Source: Methanomassiliicoccus sp.
GTDB taxonomy: Archaea > Thermoplasmatota > Thermoplasmata > Methanomassiliicoccales > Methanomassiliicoccaceae
Direction: 5' to 3'
DNA length: 64,000 nucleotides
Assembly: GCA_033485155.1 (NCBI GenBank)
Contig: JAWQJJ010000002.1
Location: forward strand, 310,001-374,000
Every line of letters begins with the position of its first letter. Position 1 is the first letter of the stretch. Under the pieces are notes generated by a model. The model saw nothing but the letters and a program-made list of their open reading frames with translations, was not told where the DNA came from and did no database searches. The translations under genes were made by a program, and so were the position numbers. This document shows, in pieces, positions 51,559-60,349 of this stretch.

Positions 51559-52580
51559 GGTATGACAAACTATGGGTCGTGGCGAGGAAGGACCTCGCTG
51601 AGTTCCGCACCAACAAGTACGTGATGTACTCCATCCTGCTGATGCCCCTGTTGCTGGCAGTAATCCTGCCGGTCATCTACCTGGCACCGTTCACCATGTC
51701 GGCCAGCAACGGCGAGCCGCTGGATGTCGCCAACTCAACCAACATGACGGTGATCGCCGGGGAAACAGTGGTCAACGGCACGTACTCGAATACCATCTTC
51801 CAGCGCTGCGAACTGACCGATGTGATTGCGACCAACTGCAGATTCGAGGCCTCCAACCTCAGCAACTGCCTGGTGCGTGACTCCTTCGTCGGCAACTCCA
51901 CGCTCAATGGTTCGGCCATGTTCCACTCCAATTATCTTAACATGAACTCCATCAACAGCACGTACACCGGCTCGGTGGATGTCAGCGGTACCTCGGAGGA
52001 CGAGGCCTTTCTGCTTCAGTTCATCAACTTCCTGCTGATCTTCTTCATTATGATCCCGGTCATCATCCCCACGGTGATGGCCTCCTACTCCTTCGTGGGG
52101 GAAAAGCTCAACAAGAGCCTGGAGCCCCTGCTGGCCACTCCCACGACCGACGCCGAGCTCCTCCTGGGCAAAGCCGCCTCCATCTTCATCCCATGTATGC
52201 TGGCGACCTGGCTATCGTTCATCCCCTTTGTGGTCATCGTCGACTTCCTGACCTCTTCGGTGCTGGGCTACTCCCCCCTACCGGATGCGGTGTGGATCAT
52301 CGGAGTGTTCGTTCTCGCTCCCCTGTTCTGCATCACCAGCATCGCTCTGAACGTGGTCGTGTCGTCGAGGGTGAGCGATGTGCGGGCCTCGCAGCAGATC
52401 GGCTCCCTGGTCGTACTGCCGGTGGTGGTGTTCTTCGTCATTGCCCTGGCCGGTTTCTTCAGCCTAGGGCCGGAGATCATGCTCCTGCTGTGCGGCCTCG
52501 TGCTGCTCGTCGACATCGGGATCACCTACCTCAGCCTGAAGACATTCCAGAGGGAGAACATCCTGGTCCGGTGGAAGTGA
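51555..52580 (+). CDS. ABC-2 permease with pentapeptide-like ectodomain
   Basis: The 341-residue permease has one N-terminal helix (about 22-42), an extracytoplasmic domain of about 105 residues, and five helices from about residue 150. The ectodomain has pentapeptide-repeat-like spacing (CELTD, CRFEA, SNLSN, STLNG, NYLNM), with repeated Asn, Cys and Leu at five-residue intervals, suggesting a beta-helix. The membrane part fits NatB/ABC-2 exporters (GEKLNKSLEPLLATPTT). Starts with GTG. Confidence 0.85.
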   Translation: MRYDKLWVVARKDLAEFRTNKYVMYSILLMPLLLAVILPVIYLAPFTMSASNGEPLDVANSTNMTVIAGETVVNGTYSNTIFQRCELTDVIATNCRFEASNLSNCLVRDSFVGNSTLNGSAMFHSNYLNMNSINSTYTGSVDVSGTSEDEAFLLQFINFLLIFFIMIPVIIPTVMASYSFVGEKLNKSLEPLLATPTTDAELLLGKAASIFIPCMLATWLSFIPFVVIVDFLTSSVLGYSPLPDAVWIIGVFVLAPLFCITSIALNVVVSSRVSDVRASQQIGSLVVLPVVVFFVIALAGFFSLGPEIMLLLCGLVLLVDIGITYLSLKTFQRENILVRWK

Positions 52581-52681
52581 GGGCGGAACGGCGCCCCCGC
52601 CGGGACGACCACCCTGCCAGCAACGCCATGCGGCGGCAATACCGGCAGGCCTAATAGGGGCGCCGCCGTTCCCGGAACATC

Positions 52682-53410
52682 ATGGCTTCGACCGAACGGT
52701 ACCTCCGGCAGATGATCCTTCCCGGCATGGGGCAAGAGGGGCAACACAAGCTGGCCGATAGCACCGTGGGGGTCATGGGCGTGGGGGGGCTGGGCAGCCC
52801 TGTGTCGACCTATCTGGCAGGAGCGGGGGTGGGGAGGCTGATCCTCGCTGACCCCCAGGTCCCGGACATGACCAACCTGAACCGCCAGATCATGCACTGG
52901 GAGGAGGACGTGGGCAAAGTGTCCAAGCCCGCATCCGCTGCCTGGAAGCTCAAGCGCTTCAATCCCCAGGTCGAGGTCGAGGTCCATCAGGTCGAGGTCA
53001 CTCCGGACAACATCGCCGAGGTCTTCCGAGGCGCCGATGTGATCATCGACTGCCTGGACAGCATCCCGCCGAGGCTCGTGCTCAACGATCATGCCCTGCA
53101 GACCTCGACGCCCTTCGTTCACGCCGCTGTCGAAGGTCTGCACGGACAGATCACCGTCATCGACAAAGGGACTCCCTGCCTGCGCTGCCTGTTCCCCCGG
53201 GTCCCGGAACGTAAGCGAATGTTCCCCATCCTCGGCCCAACCGCTGGGGTGTTCGGCTGCCTGGAGGCGGCTGAGGCCATCAAGCTGCTGACCGGCATAG
53301 GGCAGCCGCTGCGCTCACGGCTGCTGATAGGAGACTTGGAGCACAACAGCTGGGAGACCATCGAGATCTTCCCGGCGGACAACTGCCCGGCTTGTGGAAA
53401 AAGGAGATAA
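52682..53410 (+). CDS. ThiF/MoeB/HesA-family E1-like adenylyltransferase
   Basis: The 242-residue protein has RYLRQMILPGMGQEGQHKL, the nucleotide motif GVGGLGSPVSTYLAGAGVG, DMTNLNRQIMHWEEDVG and two CxxC pairs (CLRC and CPAC) for a structural zinc. It adenylates the C-terminal glycine of a ubiquitin-like sulfur carrier (ThiS, MoaD or SAMP). The partner gene is not adjacent. There is no rhodanese domain, so it is of the short ThiF/HesA type. Confidence 0.9.
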   Translation: MASTERYLRQMILPGMGQEGQHKLADSTVGVMGVGGLGSPVSTYLAGAGVGRLILADPQVPDMTNLNRQIMHWEEDVGKVSKPASAAWKLKRFNPQVEVEVHQVEVTPDNIAEVFRGADVIIDCLDSIPPRLVLNDHALQTSTPFVHAAVEGLHGQITVIDKGTPCLRCLFPRVPERKRMFPILGPTAGVFGCLEAAEAIKLLTGIGQPLRSRLLIGDLEHNSWETIEIFPADNCPACGKRR

Positions 53411-53416
53411 AGGGTT

Positions 53417-53785
53417 TCACTCGCTCTGGGTCTGGTATTCCAGGAGGTTCCCCAGGTTCCTGATGCTGACCCTCAGGTGGTCCAAGGCGAATCGCAGGAC
53501 GGTGTCGCCGTGAGGGGTGATGGTATAGATCCGCTTGCGACCCTCCAGTTGCTGGGCGATGTATCCGGAGCCCAGAAGGTCCTGAAGGGCCGGGTAGATC
53601 GAACCGGGGCTGGGCCTCCAGGTCCCCTCGCTCATCCGCTCGATCTCCTTCATTAAGGCGTAGCCGTGCAAGGGTCTCTGGGACACCAGCTTAAGGATGG
53701 CCAGCTTGAGAAATCCAGCATGGAAGCTGGAAAGATTGAAGGCCTCGTTGACCTCCTTGTAGTCCAGCCCTTCTATCGCGTCCAT
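53417..53785 (-). CDS. PadR-family transcription regulator
   Basis: The 122-residue protein (ATG 53785, ribosome site GAGGGG) has the PadR winged helix: LAILKLVSQRPLHGYALMKE, then GTWRPSPGSIYPALQDLLGS and GRKRIYTITPHGDTVLRF, with a C-terminal dimerisation helix. PadR proteins usually repress transporters or stress genes. The start lies nine bases after the upstream cysteine-motif gene, so the two form an operon. A longer frame overlapping that gene is not needed. Confidence 0.87.
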   Translation of the reverse strand: MDAIEGLDYKEVNEAFNLSSFHAGFLKLAILKLVSQRPLHGYALMKEIERMSEGTWRPSPGSIYPALQDLLGSGYIAQQLEGRKRIYTITPHGDTVLRFALDHLRVSIRNLGNLLEYQTQSE

Positions 53786-53793
53786 GTGGCCCC

Positions 53794-54519
53794 TCAAAGG
53801 AAGTAGAACCGCATGCCGTTCTGGGCGCACAGCTCAGCCATCAGCGCCATGCGCTCGACGACCCCGCCGTACCGCCGGGCCGGTCCTTTCCCTTCTACCT
53901 CGAGCTTCTCCTTTAGGACCCTGCATTCCTCGGCCAGCTTGCGGGCGTCCTCGGCCGACAGCTTCTCCCTGCTGGCGGCGAGCTCGGGCACCCGGGCGAC
54001 GATGGCTAGCCCGTACTTCTTGGCGATCTCCGGCAGCTGGGAGGTCTCCGGTCCGAACGAACCGATGCACCCCCGCCCCTTGTCCCACGACATCGGGCAC
54101 TTGCCGCAGATCACGTTGGTCTCGTCCAAGGGGACGGTATCCCACTTCGTCAGGAGGTTGTCGGGGCCGGCGGTCCGCACCGCGCCCTCGGCCTGGGCCG
54201 GGGACATCTTGGCCAGCACCACCCATCCGGTGAACACCTTCTTCGCCACCGGCCTGAGCTTTGCCACGTCCTCCTCCTTTTTCACCTTGTCGAGAAGGAA
54301 GCACTCCTTATCCTCATCCAAACGGTTCCTCTTCAGGAAGCCCTCCCAGTCCGAGGCAAACACTTTCTTGGCGTCCTCGGTCATGACCGTCTCGTCGTAG
54401 TCGGCGCAGGCCTCCAGGCCCTGCACTGACGGCAATCGGGCCTTGATGATCATTTCCTTGTCCTTCTTGCACAGCGAGTTGACGCTGTCCAGCTCACAAA
54501 TGGCCATGCTGATTCCCAT
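53794..54519 (-). CDS. Unrecognised protein with Cys-rich motif
   Basis: The 241-residue soluble protein has one clear cluster, ICGKCPMSWDKGRGC (C-x2-C-x9-C, about 138-151), plus C9, C17, C38, C73, C199 and C231. The rest is helical and charged, with KLAEECRVLKEKLE near the C-terminus. The cluster could bind zinc or an Fe-S cluster. I do not recognise a family. A TATA-like ACTTTAATAGC lies about 40 bases upstream. Start may also be ATG 54507. The PadR gene follows in the same operon and may control it. Confidence 0.6.
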   Translation of the reverse strand: MGISMAICELDSVNSLCKKDKEMIIKARLPSVQGLEACADYDETVMTEDAKKVFASDWEGFLKRNRLDEDKECFLLDKVKKEEDVAKLRPVAKKVFTGWVVLAKMSPAQAEGAVRTAGPDNLLTKWDTVPLDETNVICGKCPMSWDKGRGCIGSFGPETSQLPEIAKKYGLAIVARVPELAASREKLSAEDARKLAEECRVLKEKLEVEGKGPARRYGGVVERMALMAELCAQNGMRFYFL

Positions 54520-54603
54520 ATGAGTGCACCGTAGTTGGGCGTCTAGCTCTAGTGAGCTATTAAAGTCTTATGACCTCGTTTCGAAGGAGGAAGGGCCGAG
54601 ATG

Positions 54604-55110
54604 TCAGGCTACATCATGCACCGGATGGACCTCCCGGCCGTCCTCCGAGGCCAGCCACTCCTTGCGGTAGGAGATCATCTCGACCAGGCAGTACACCCCT
54701 CCGAGGGCGGCGGCGAGAATGAACAGGAGGACGAAACCGACGTAGGATAGGGTGAACCCGACCTCCTCCATCTCCAAGGTGATGTGGCCACCCATCATCA
54801 TCGTCCACGTCCAGATGCACACCAGGACGCTGACCCCGGCACCGAAGACGAAGCGGGATCGAGTGCCCTTGGGGTAGAACCCCCGGAAGAAGGCGAGCAT
54901 GGTGATTGGGATGCCGAGCACGATGGCGAACAACCTGATCCTATCGAGGTCGAGCTGGTCGGCGAGGGCCGTCGCTCCCTGGATCTGGGCGAAGAGCTCG
55001 GTGAGAGCGGTGAGGACTAGGATGGGAATCAGGATATACTTCACCGCGGCGAAGACCGATGAGACGATGCCCCTGCCTACGTTGCCGATGCTCAGGGAGA
55101 ACTCGCTCAT
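54604..55110 (-). CDS. Hypothetical membrane protein (168 aa)
   Basis: From ATG 55110, with ribosome site GGAGGG, the product has four hydrophobic helices (about 18-40, 55-75, 83-103, 120-145) separated by short loops (FFRGFYPKGTRSRF). The tail (YRKEWLASEDGREVHPVHDVA) is cytosolic or exposed. It overlaps the upstream single-TM gene by four bases (ATGA). I recognise no family; the longer frame from 55212 only extends into that gene. Confidence 0.6.
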   Translation of the reverse strand: MSEFSLSIGNVGRGIVSSVFAAVKYILIPILVLTALTELFAQIQGATALADQLDLDRIRLFAIVLGIPITMLAFFRGFYPKGTRSRFVFGAGVSVLVCIWTWTMMMGGHITLEMEEVGFTLSYVGFVLLFILAAALGGVYCLVEMISYRKEWLASEDGREVHPVHDVA

Positions 55111-55928
55111 GTCAGCCCTCCCGACGGAATGGACCTGGAGAAGTGCATCGTCGCCCCCATCAGGGAAAGGTCCGCCCCTATGGTTAAGGCCTCGGGATGG
55201 GACTGCAGCCACTGGAATGCCTGCTGGGAGACCACGAAACGGAATTGACCGGAGTTATGCGGTCCGACGGTGAGCTCCTGCGACGCCGTGCCCAGCACCG
55301 CGGTGGAGTTCATGAGGGTCGCTTGCATGCCCACGGCCTTACCCTGTGCGAACTCTGAGGCATCGAAGGAGTAGGGGACCAGTAGGTCCATGCTGGTGCC
55401 GTTGTTGTGCCACTGGATGTTGCTGGTGTCTATGCTGACGTTGCTGACCATCGGGTGCCACTCCATCTGTTGGTTGGTGCTGATGGAGGCCTTGACCAGT
55501 CCCAGAGAGTATCCCGCCTCCACGCCCACATTGAGATCAAGGGTGGTGGAGTTGAACACCAGATCCTTGAGCCTCTCTTCGCTGATGGTGTCCATGTCCA
55601 GGGTAATCGTCAGATTGAGGTGGTTGGTCCGGCCGGCGATCACATCCACCGGCACAGAGGACTGCTCGGTGAGGACCACGCCCCGGTCGGCGACCCTGAA
55701 CCGGACGGTCAGGTCCTCGATGTTGAAGTACCCGTCGTTAGTGATGTCGACCGGGACGGTCAAAGTCACCTTGTTCCCTTCCGCCACTGGCCCCCCGCCC
55801 TCACCCTCAGGGACCGAGACCTGAAGCTTCCCGGTGGCCAGAGGCAAAATGCTCATCACTATGATCGCTGCGATCACTAGGTATACGATAGCGATCGATA
55901 ATCTTACACCAAGCAAGCCCCATCGCAT
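55107..55928 (-). CDS. Hypothetical single-TM exported protein
   Basis: From ATG 55928 (or 55991) the product of about 273 residues has one N-terminal helix (GVRLSIAIVYLVIAAIIVMS), then an extracytoplasmic, beta-rich domain with two repeats resembling LEA14/WHy-type modules (VTLTVPVDITNDGYFNIEDL and VSIDTSNIQWHNNGTSMDLL). Many Asn-x-Ser/Thr sites fit surface exposure. It forms a two-gene unit with the four-helix protein downstream. The function is unknown. Confidence 0.6.
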   Translation of the reverse strand: MRWGLLGVRLSIAIVYLVIAAIIVMSILPLATGKLQVSVPEGEGGGPVAEGNKVTLTVPVDITNDGYFNIEDLTVRFRVADRGVVLTEQSSVPVDVIAGRTNHLNLTITLDMDTISEERLKDLVFNSTTLDLNVGVEAGYSLGLVKASISTNQQMEWHPMVSNVSIDTSNIQWHNNGTSMDLLVPYSFDASEFAQGKAVGMQATLMNSTAVLGTASQELTVGPHNSGQFRFVVSQQAFQWLQSHPEALTIGADLSLMGATMHFSRSIPSGGLT

Positions 55929-55941
55929 GGACGGACATTGT

Positions 55942-55959
55942 GGTGATCTGTTTATCACC
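55942..55959. promoter_or_regulatory. Palindrome upstream of the exported protein gene
   Basis: GGTGAT-CTGTTT-ATCACC is a perfect six-base-arm palindrome 14 bases before ATG 55928. It could be an operator near the transcription start, but if translation starts at 55991 it would be coding. Confidence 0.3.
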
Positions 55960-56072
55960 TTTACCGCCCCAGGCTTACCATCTGAGAACATGCTCTCGCG
56001 TCGGGAGAAGGTCCTGCCTCTGGCCCAGTTATCATTATATCCTTGATAGAATACTCGTGGCCAGGGCTATCG

Positions 56073-56339
56073 ATGGAACAGGATATCGTGGAGATCGAAT
56101 GTCCAGTGTGCGACCAGAGGGTTCGGGCCGATGCCCCTCGGTGTCCTCACTGTGGCGCGGAGTTCGCCATGTCCGGCGTTGACGAGCTCGAAAAGGTGGT
56201 CCGGGAGATCAACGAGCCGCAGGTGCCCCGAGGGACGGCCACGCCCGGTCCGGTAAAGGGAGCGGAGGTCACTCCGGCCAAAGCGGAGGATACCGAGAAT
56301 AAAGGCTTCTTCGGCAAGCTGTTCAAGAAGCGCAGGTAG
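56073..56339 (+). CDS. Small zinc-ribbon protein
   Basis: The 88-residue protein has a zinc ribbon ECPVCDQRVRADAPRCPHCG (CxxC-x11-CxxC) and then a disordered acidic/proline linker ending in a basic tail (GFFGKLFKKRR). An ATG at 56043 is upstream of the TATA-like ATTATATCC spacing, so ATG 56073 is preferred. It is probably a nucleic-acid or membrane-associated adaptor. Confidence 0.7.
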   Translation: MEQDIVEIECPVCDQRVRADAPRCPHCGAEFAMSGVDELEKVVREINEPQVPRGTATPGPVKGAEVTPAKAEDTENKGFFGKLFKKRR

Positions 56340-56380
56340 GGTCGAAAAGCTCTTTAGTCGGGTCCAGAGATGGGAGGGCA

Positions 56381-56878
56381 ATGAGCGAGATAAGGATCAG
56401 GAAGCGCCACCGGCTCAGGGAGAAGGAGATCAAAGCTCTTGACGAGGAGATCAAAGCTCGGCTGGGAGTGGAGGTGTTCCTGCCCGGAGAGGCGGTAGAC
56501 AGGGGCGAGAGCTCCGAGTACGACGTCCTGTTCATCGGCAACCAGGTGCAGGGCATCGTCTACCAGGGAAAAGCCTTCCTGACGGTCAGGGGGCTGCTCA
56601 AGCACCCCGCTACCAAGGCTTTCGTGACCGTGGACATGGGTGCCGTGCCCTACGTCACCAAGGGCGCGGACGTTATGGGCCCGGGCATAGTGGACGCCGA
56701 CCCATCGATCATGCCCGGTGACCTGGTTTGGGTGAAGGACATCAAGAACGGCCGCCCTCTGATGATAGGGGAGGCGCTGATCTCCGGCGAGCAGATGGGG
56801 ACCAAGTCCCCCGGGAAGGCGATCAAGAGCATCCACTTCGTAGCGGACAAGCTGTGGAAAGTGGACGAGGACAGTTGA
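56381..56878 (+). CDS. PUA-domain RNA-binding protein
   Basis: The 165-residue protein has a basic N-terminal helix (EIRIRKRHRLREKEIKAL), a small alpha/beta domain and a C-terminal PUA domain (KAFVTVDMGAVPYVTKGADV, GPGIVDADPSIMPGDLVWV, LMIGEALISGEQM). This arrangement matches archaeal relatives of MCT-1/Tma20, which act at the ribosome. It is a single gene 41 bases after the zinc ribbon gene. Confidence 0.85.
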   Translation: MSEIRIRKRHRLREKEIKALDEEIKARLGVEVFLPGEAVDRGESSEYDVLFIGNQVQGIVYQGKAFLTVRGLLKHPATKAFVTVDMGAVPYVTKGADVMGPGIVDADPSIMPGDLVWVKDIKNGRPLMIGEALISGEQMGTKSPGKAIKSIHFVADKLWKVDEDS

Positions 56879-57069
56879 ACGGATCGCGGCCTCGGCATAT
56901 TCTTCAGTTAGAACAACGACCTCGCCGGCGGGAGGACTGAGCGATGCCTTTTTAGGCACCTTCCGCCCCCGGGGGCAGAGCATTATCCAGATAGGACGGC
57001 TCAAATATCTACATCGCAGTATGAAAGAGCTAAATATTCTAGACCGTATAACCGCGGAATAGGGATGCC

Positions 57070-57453
57070 ATGGCTCTACTCAACAGGAAGCCTTTTAGCA
57101 AGAACAAGGAAGACGTACAGACCGTGGAGACGGACCAATACATTGACCTCGGGGCCATGTACTTCGAGGAGGAGGCCTCCGCGGGCGGAAAGGGAATGGT
57201 CAAGCTCGCTGAGATATACCGCTATGAGGACCTCGCCGACCTTACCCAGCCAGTATACGATGGCAACGTTCTGATCCTTGATTACGCAAATATTGCGAAC
57301 GATACCGACACTCTCAAGAGGATCACCAGTGAACTCAAGGCGGTCGCCAGGGACAACAGCGGCGATGTGGCGGCCATCGGGCATGACCTGATCGTGGTCA
57401 CCCCACGGGGCTTGAAGATCGACCGCAACAAGATCCGGGGCGGCTTCCGGTAA
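57070..57453 (+). CDS. sepF: SepF, archaeal cell division protein
   Basis: The 127-residue protein has a lysine-rich N-terminal part with possible membrane binding, then the SepF core VKLAEIYRYEDLADLTQPVY, GNVLILDYANIANDTDTLKR and GHDLIVVTPRGLKID. SepF anchors FtsZ to the membrane in archaea that lack FtsA. A TATA-like CTAAATATTC lies about 40 bases upstream. ftsZ is not in the window. Confidence 0.9.
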   Translation: MALLNRKPFSKNKEDVQTVETDQYIDLGAMYFEEEASAGGKGMVKLAEIYRYEDLADLTQPVYDGNVLILDYANIANDTDTLKRITSELKAVARDNSGDVAAIGHDLIVVTPRGLKIDRNKIRGGFR

Positions 57454-57529
57454 GCCCCTTAAGTTTTTAAGAAAAACTTGGTCCCGACGGGGGGCCAAGC
57501 ATTATTATCTTCCCGGCCGCTTCATCGTC

Positions 57530-58840
57530 GTGGCCGGTTCCAAGGTGATCCATGACTGTGTGTACGGTAGCGTGAAGGTCGAGGACGTCTTCCTTGAGCT
57601 TCTAGAACGCCCGGAGATGCAGCGCATGCATGGCGTGCATCAGCTGGGGCTTGCCCACTTCGTGTTCCCCGGAGCGAATCACACTCGCTTGGAGCACTCG
57701 CTGGGTACCTATCACATGGCTAGTCTAATGGCGCGTGCCCTTGACCTTCCCGAGGACGAAGGGAGGACCCTGCTGGCCGCCGCCCTCCTACATGACATCG
57801 GGCACGCCCCGTTCTCCCACACTTTGGAGGAGATCGTGCACGACCGGTCGGGAAAGGACCATATGGATACGACGACCGCGCTGATCCGGGGGGAGCTACC
57901 ATCGGTCGGCGAGAGGGCGCAGGAGGTGCTGGGCCCGATCCGTCCGATAATCGAGGTGCTGGAGAGCAACGGCATATCGTCCGATGAGGTGTGCGAGCTC
58001 ATAGTGGCCTCGCGCAAGGACCCACGACCGGGACAAGCTCTGTTGGTGGAAGGTGGGCAGGCCCATTTCGGGACCAAGCGTTACCTGAGTCAGATAATCT
58101 CCGGCCCTCTGGACGTAGACCAGATGGACTACCTCAAGCGGGATGCCTACTACACCGGGGTCGCCCACGGGACAATCGACGTCGATCGTCTGCTGCAGAC
58201 GGTGGCCGTGTTCCACGGGGATCTGGTCATCAGCAAGAACGGATTGGCCGCGGCCGAGGGCCTCATGGTTGCGAGGGCTCTGATGTATACTTCGGTATAT
58301 TATCACAAGACCGCCCGCATTGCCGAGCTTATGCTGTGCAAGGCGGTGGAGCATGCTCCCCATGAAGTGATGGGCGACGCCCATCTTGTCACGGACTGCG
58401 AGCTGGCTTCCCGGTTAAAGGCCTGCGGGGGGGCAACCTCACGGGTCATGACCCTCCTGGACTACCGTCGGCTGTACAAGAAGACGGTCATGCTGCCGGT
58501 ATCCGGACTGACCGACGAGCAGCTCCAGCGGCTGGTCGAGCTGTCAGAGTATCGCCGGCGGAAGGAGAAGGAGAGGGAGATCGCCGAGCGGGCCGGCGTC
58601 GATGAGTCCGAGGTCCTGCTGGACATACCTAACCGGTCCCTTCTCCTATGCGAGCCCCGGATCGGCAAGACCGACATACCGATCCTGGAAGGGGACAGAG
58701 TAAGGCCACTGTCCCGCTACAGTCCGTTGGCTAAGGCCATCCAATCGCGGGGGGTCCACGACTGGGCGGTCATGGTGTCAACCCCTCCGAGGAACAAAGA
58801 AGAAGTGGAGCGGGCGGCCCTCAAGGCGCTGTTCGGCTAA
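57530..58840 (+). CDS. HD-domain phosphohydrolase (dNTPase/SAMHD1-like)
   Basis: The 436-residue protein has an HD core with LGTYHMASLMARAL, the HD pair ALLHDIGHAPFSHTLE, and QMDYLKRDAYYTGVAHG. The initial H-x-R in NHTRLEHSLGT completes the metal site. This fits deoxynucleoside-triphosphate triphosphohydrolases of the SAMHD1 type. It starts with GTG about 25 bases after a CATTATTATC TATA-like box. Its TAA overlaps the rtcB stop on the other strand. Confidence 0.87.
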   Translation: MAGSKVIHDCVYGSVKVEDVFLELLERPEMQRMHGVHQLGLAHFVFPGANHTRLEHSLGTYHMASLMARALDLPEDEGRTLLAAALLHDIGHAPFSHTLEEIVHDRSGKDHMDTTTALIRGELPSVGERAQEVLGPIRPIIEVLESNGISSDEVCELIVASRKDPRPGQALLVEGGQAHFGTKRYLSQIISGPLDVDQMDYLKRDAYYTGVAHGTIDVDRLLQTVAVFHGDLVISKNGLAAAEGLMVARALMYTSVYYHKTARIAELMLCKAVEHAPHEVMGDAHLVTDCELASRLKACGGATSRVMTLLDYRRLYKKTVMLPVSGLTDEQLQRLVELSEYRRRKEKEREIAERAGVDESEVLLDIPNRSLLLCEPRIGKTDIPILEGDRVRPLSRYSPLAKAIQSRGVHDWAVMVSTPPRNKEEVERAALKALFG

Positions 58841-60288
58841 CCCTTCATCACGCCGATGGGAGTGATCCGGGCCACTTTGCGAGAGAGACCGGCACCCACC
58901 ACCACGTCGATGACCGACTCGATGTTCTTGTAGGCCTCCGGGGCCTCCTCCAGTATGCCATCCTTGGTCGCAGACTTGAGGAATATCCCCTTGGCCGATA
59001 GTCCATCGCGGATACCCTGCACGGTGAACTTGCGCAGCGCCTCGTTCCTGGACATTACCCGCCCGGCGCCGTGGCAGGTCGAGCCGAACGCCTCGGACAT
59101 CGTCAGGTCGGTGCCCACCAGGACATAACTGCCGTTGCCCATGTCTCCCGGAATGAGGACCGGCTGGCCGACCGCACGGTACTTGGACGGGACCTCTGGG
59201 CGGTCACGGGGGAACGCACGGGTGGCGCCCTTCCGGTGGACGACGACATTGCGCTTCTTACCATCCACGAGATGTTCCTCGACCTTGGCGATGTTGTGCG
59301 CCACATCGTATACCTGGTGCATGCCCATGCTCTCGGCGTCCCGCTTGAAATGCTCCTCGAAGGACTGTCTGATCCAGTGGAGTATCATCTGCCGGTTGGC
59401 CCACGCGAAATTGGCCCCGCAGGACATCGCCTTGAGGTAATCCTCGCCCTCCTTGGACCGTACCGGAGCGCAGGCCAGCTGACGGTCAGGAAGCTGCGTC
59501 CCGCTCTGTTTGATGTACCTCTCCATCACCTGCAGATAGTCGGTGGCGATCTGATGCCCGCATCCTCGGGAACCGCAGTGGACGGAAACGGTGATCTGAC
59601 CCTCCCTCAGCCCGAAGGCTTCTGCGGCCTCAGTATCGAAAACCTTGTCCACCACGTCCACCTCCAGGAAGTGGTTGCCCGAGCCCAGCGAGCCGATCTG
59701 GGGAACCCCTCTCTGTTTGGCCTTGGAGCTGACCTTGATGGGGTCGGCGGTCTTCATGCGGCCCCCCTCCTCCGTGGCTTCCAGGTCCTCCGGCCATCCG
59801 TAGCCGTTGTCCACCGCCCACTCTGCCCCTCGCAGCAGTATGTCGTCGATCTGGGCCGAGGCAATGTCCACCACCCCCTCCGAGCCGACCCCGGCGGGGA
59901 CGTTCTTGAACAGGGTGCCGATAAGGTCCTTGATCCCCGGGCGGACATCCTTCTCTTCCAGATCGGTGCGAATCAGTCTGACGCCGCAGTTGATGTCGAA
60001 ACCAATTCCTCCAGGTGAAATGACTCCTTCCTCGAGGTCCATGGCCGCGACCCCGCCGATGGGGAACCCGTAGCCCCAGTGGATGTCAGGCATAGCCATC
60101 GCGTTACCCACGATGCCCGGAAGGAAGGCCACATTGGCCGCTTGCTCAGGAGCGTTGTCCTCCCGGAGGCTGGGAACCATCCGCTCGCTGGCGAAGATGA
60201 CGGCGTCGGTGCGCATGCCGGTCTTGTAGCTCTGGGGGATCCTCCAACGATAATCATCTATCTTCTCAAGCGGTCCAGAATATCCCAT
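58837..60288 (-). CDS. rtcB: RtcB, tRNA-splicing ligase
   Basis: The 483-residue ligase joins 2',3'-cyclic phosphate or 3'-phosphate and 5'-OH RNA ends with GTP and Mn2+. Seen are GIGFDINCGVRLI, GSLGSGNHFLEVD, VSVHCGSRGCGHQIA, MSCGANFAWANRQ, VVVHRKGATRAF, SEAFGSTCHGAGRVMSR (guanylylation His) and the C-terminal GLSRKVARITPIGVMKG. I use ATG 60288, which has GGTGAG five bases upstream, rather than the GTG three codons earlier. No intein is present. The cofactor archease is not adjacent. Confidence 0.97.
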   Translation of the reverse strand: MGYSGPLEKIDDYRWRIPQSYKTGMRTDAVIFASERMVPSLREDNAPEQAANVAFLPGIVGNAMAMPDIHWGYGFPIGGVAAMDLEEGVISPGGIGFDINCGVRLIRTDLEEKDVRPGIKDLIGTLFKNVPAGVGSEGVVDIASAQIDDILLRGAEWAVDNGYGWPEDLEATEEGGRMKTADPIKVSSKAKQRGVPQIGSLGSGNHFLEVDVVDKVFDTEAAEAFGLREGQITVSVHCGSRGCGHQIATDYLQVMERYIKQSGTQLPDRQLACAPVRSKEGEDYLKAMSCGANFAWANRQMILHWIRQSFEEHFKRDAESMGMHQVYDVAHNIAKVEEHLVDGKKRNVVVHRKGATRAFPRDRPEVPSKYRAVGQPVLIPGDMGNGSYVLVGTDLTMSEAFGSTCHGAGRVMSRNEALRKFTVQGIRDGLSAKGIFLKSATKDGILEEAPEAYKNIESVIDVVVGAGLSRKVARITPIGVMKG

Positions 60289-60349
60289 TTCGCTCACCGG
60301 GGCGGACTATGGGGCGACTATGATATAATCTCTTCCGGGAGCGAAAATC

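Noticed and set aside
59071-60018. 315-residue plus-strand frame opposite rtcB
   Set aside because: Shadow frame of a highly conserved RtcB gene, with no motif of its own.
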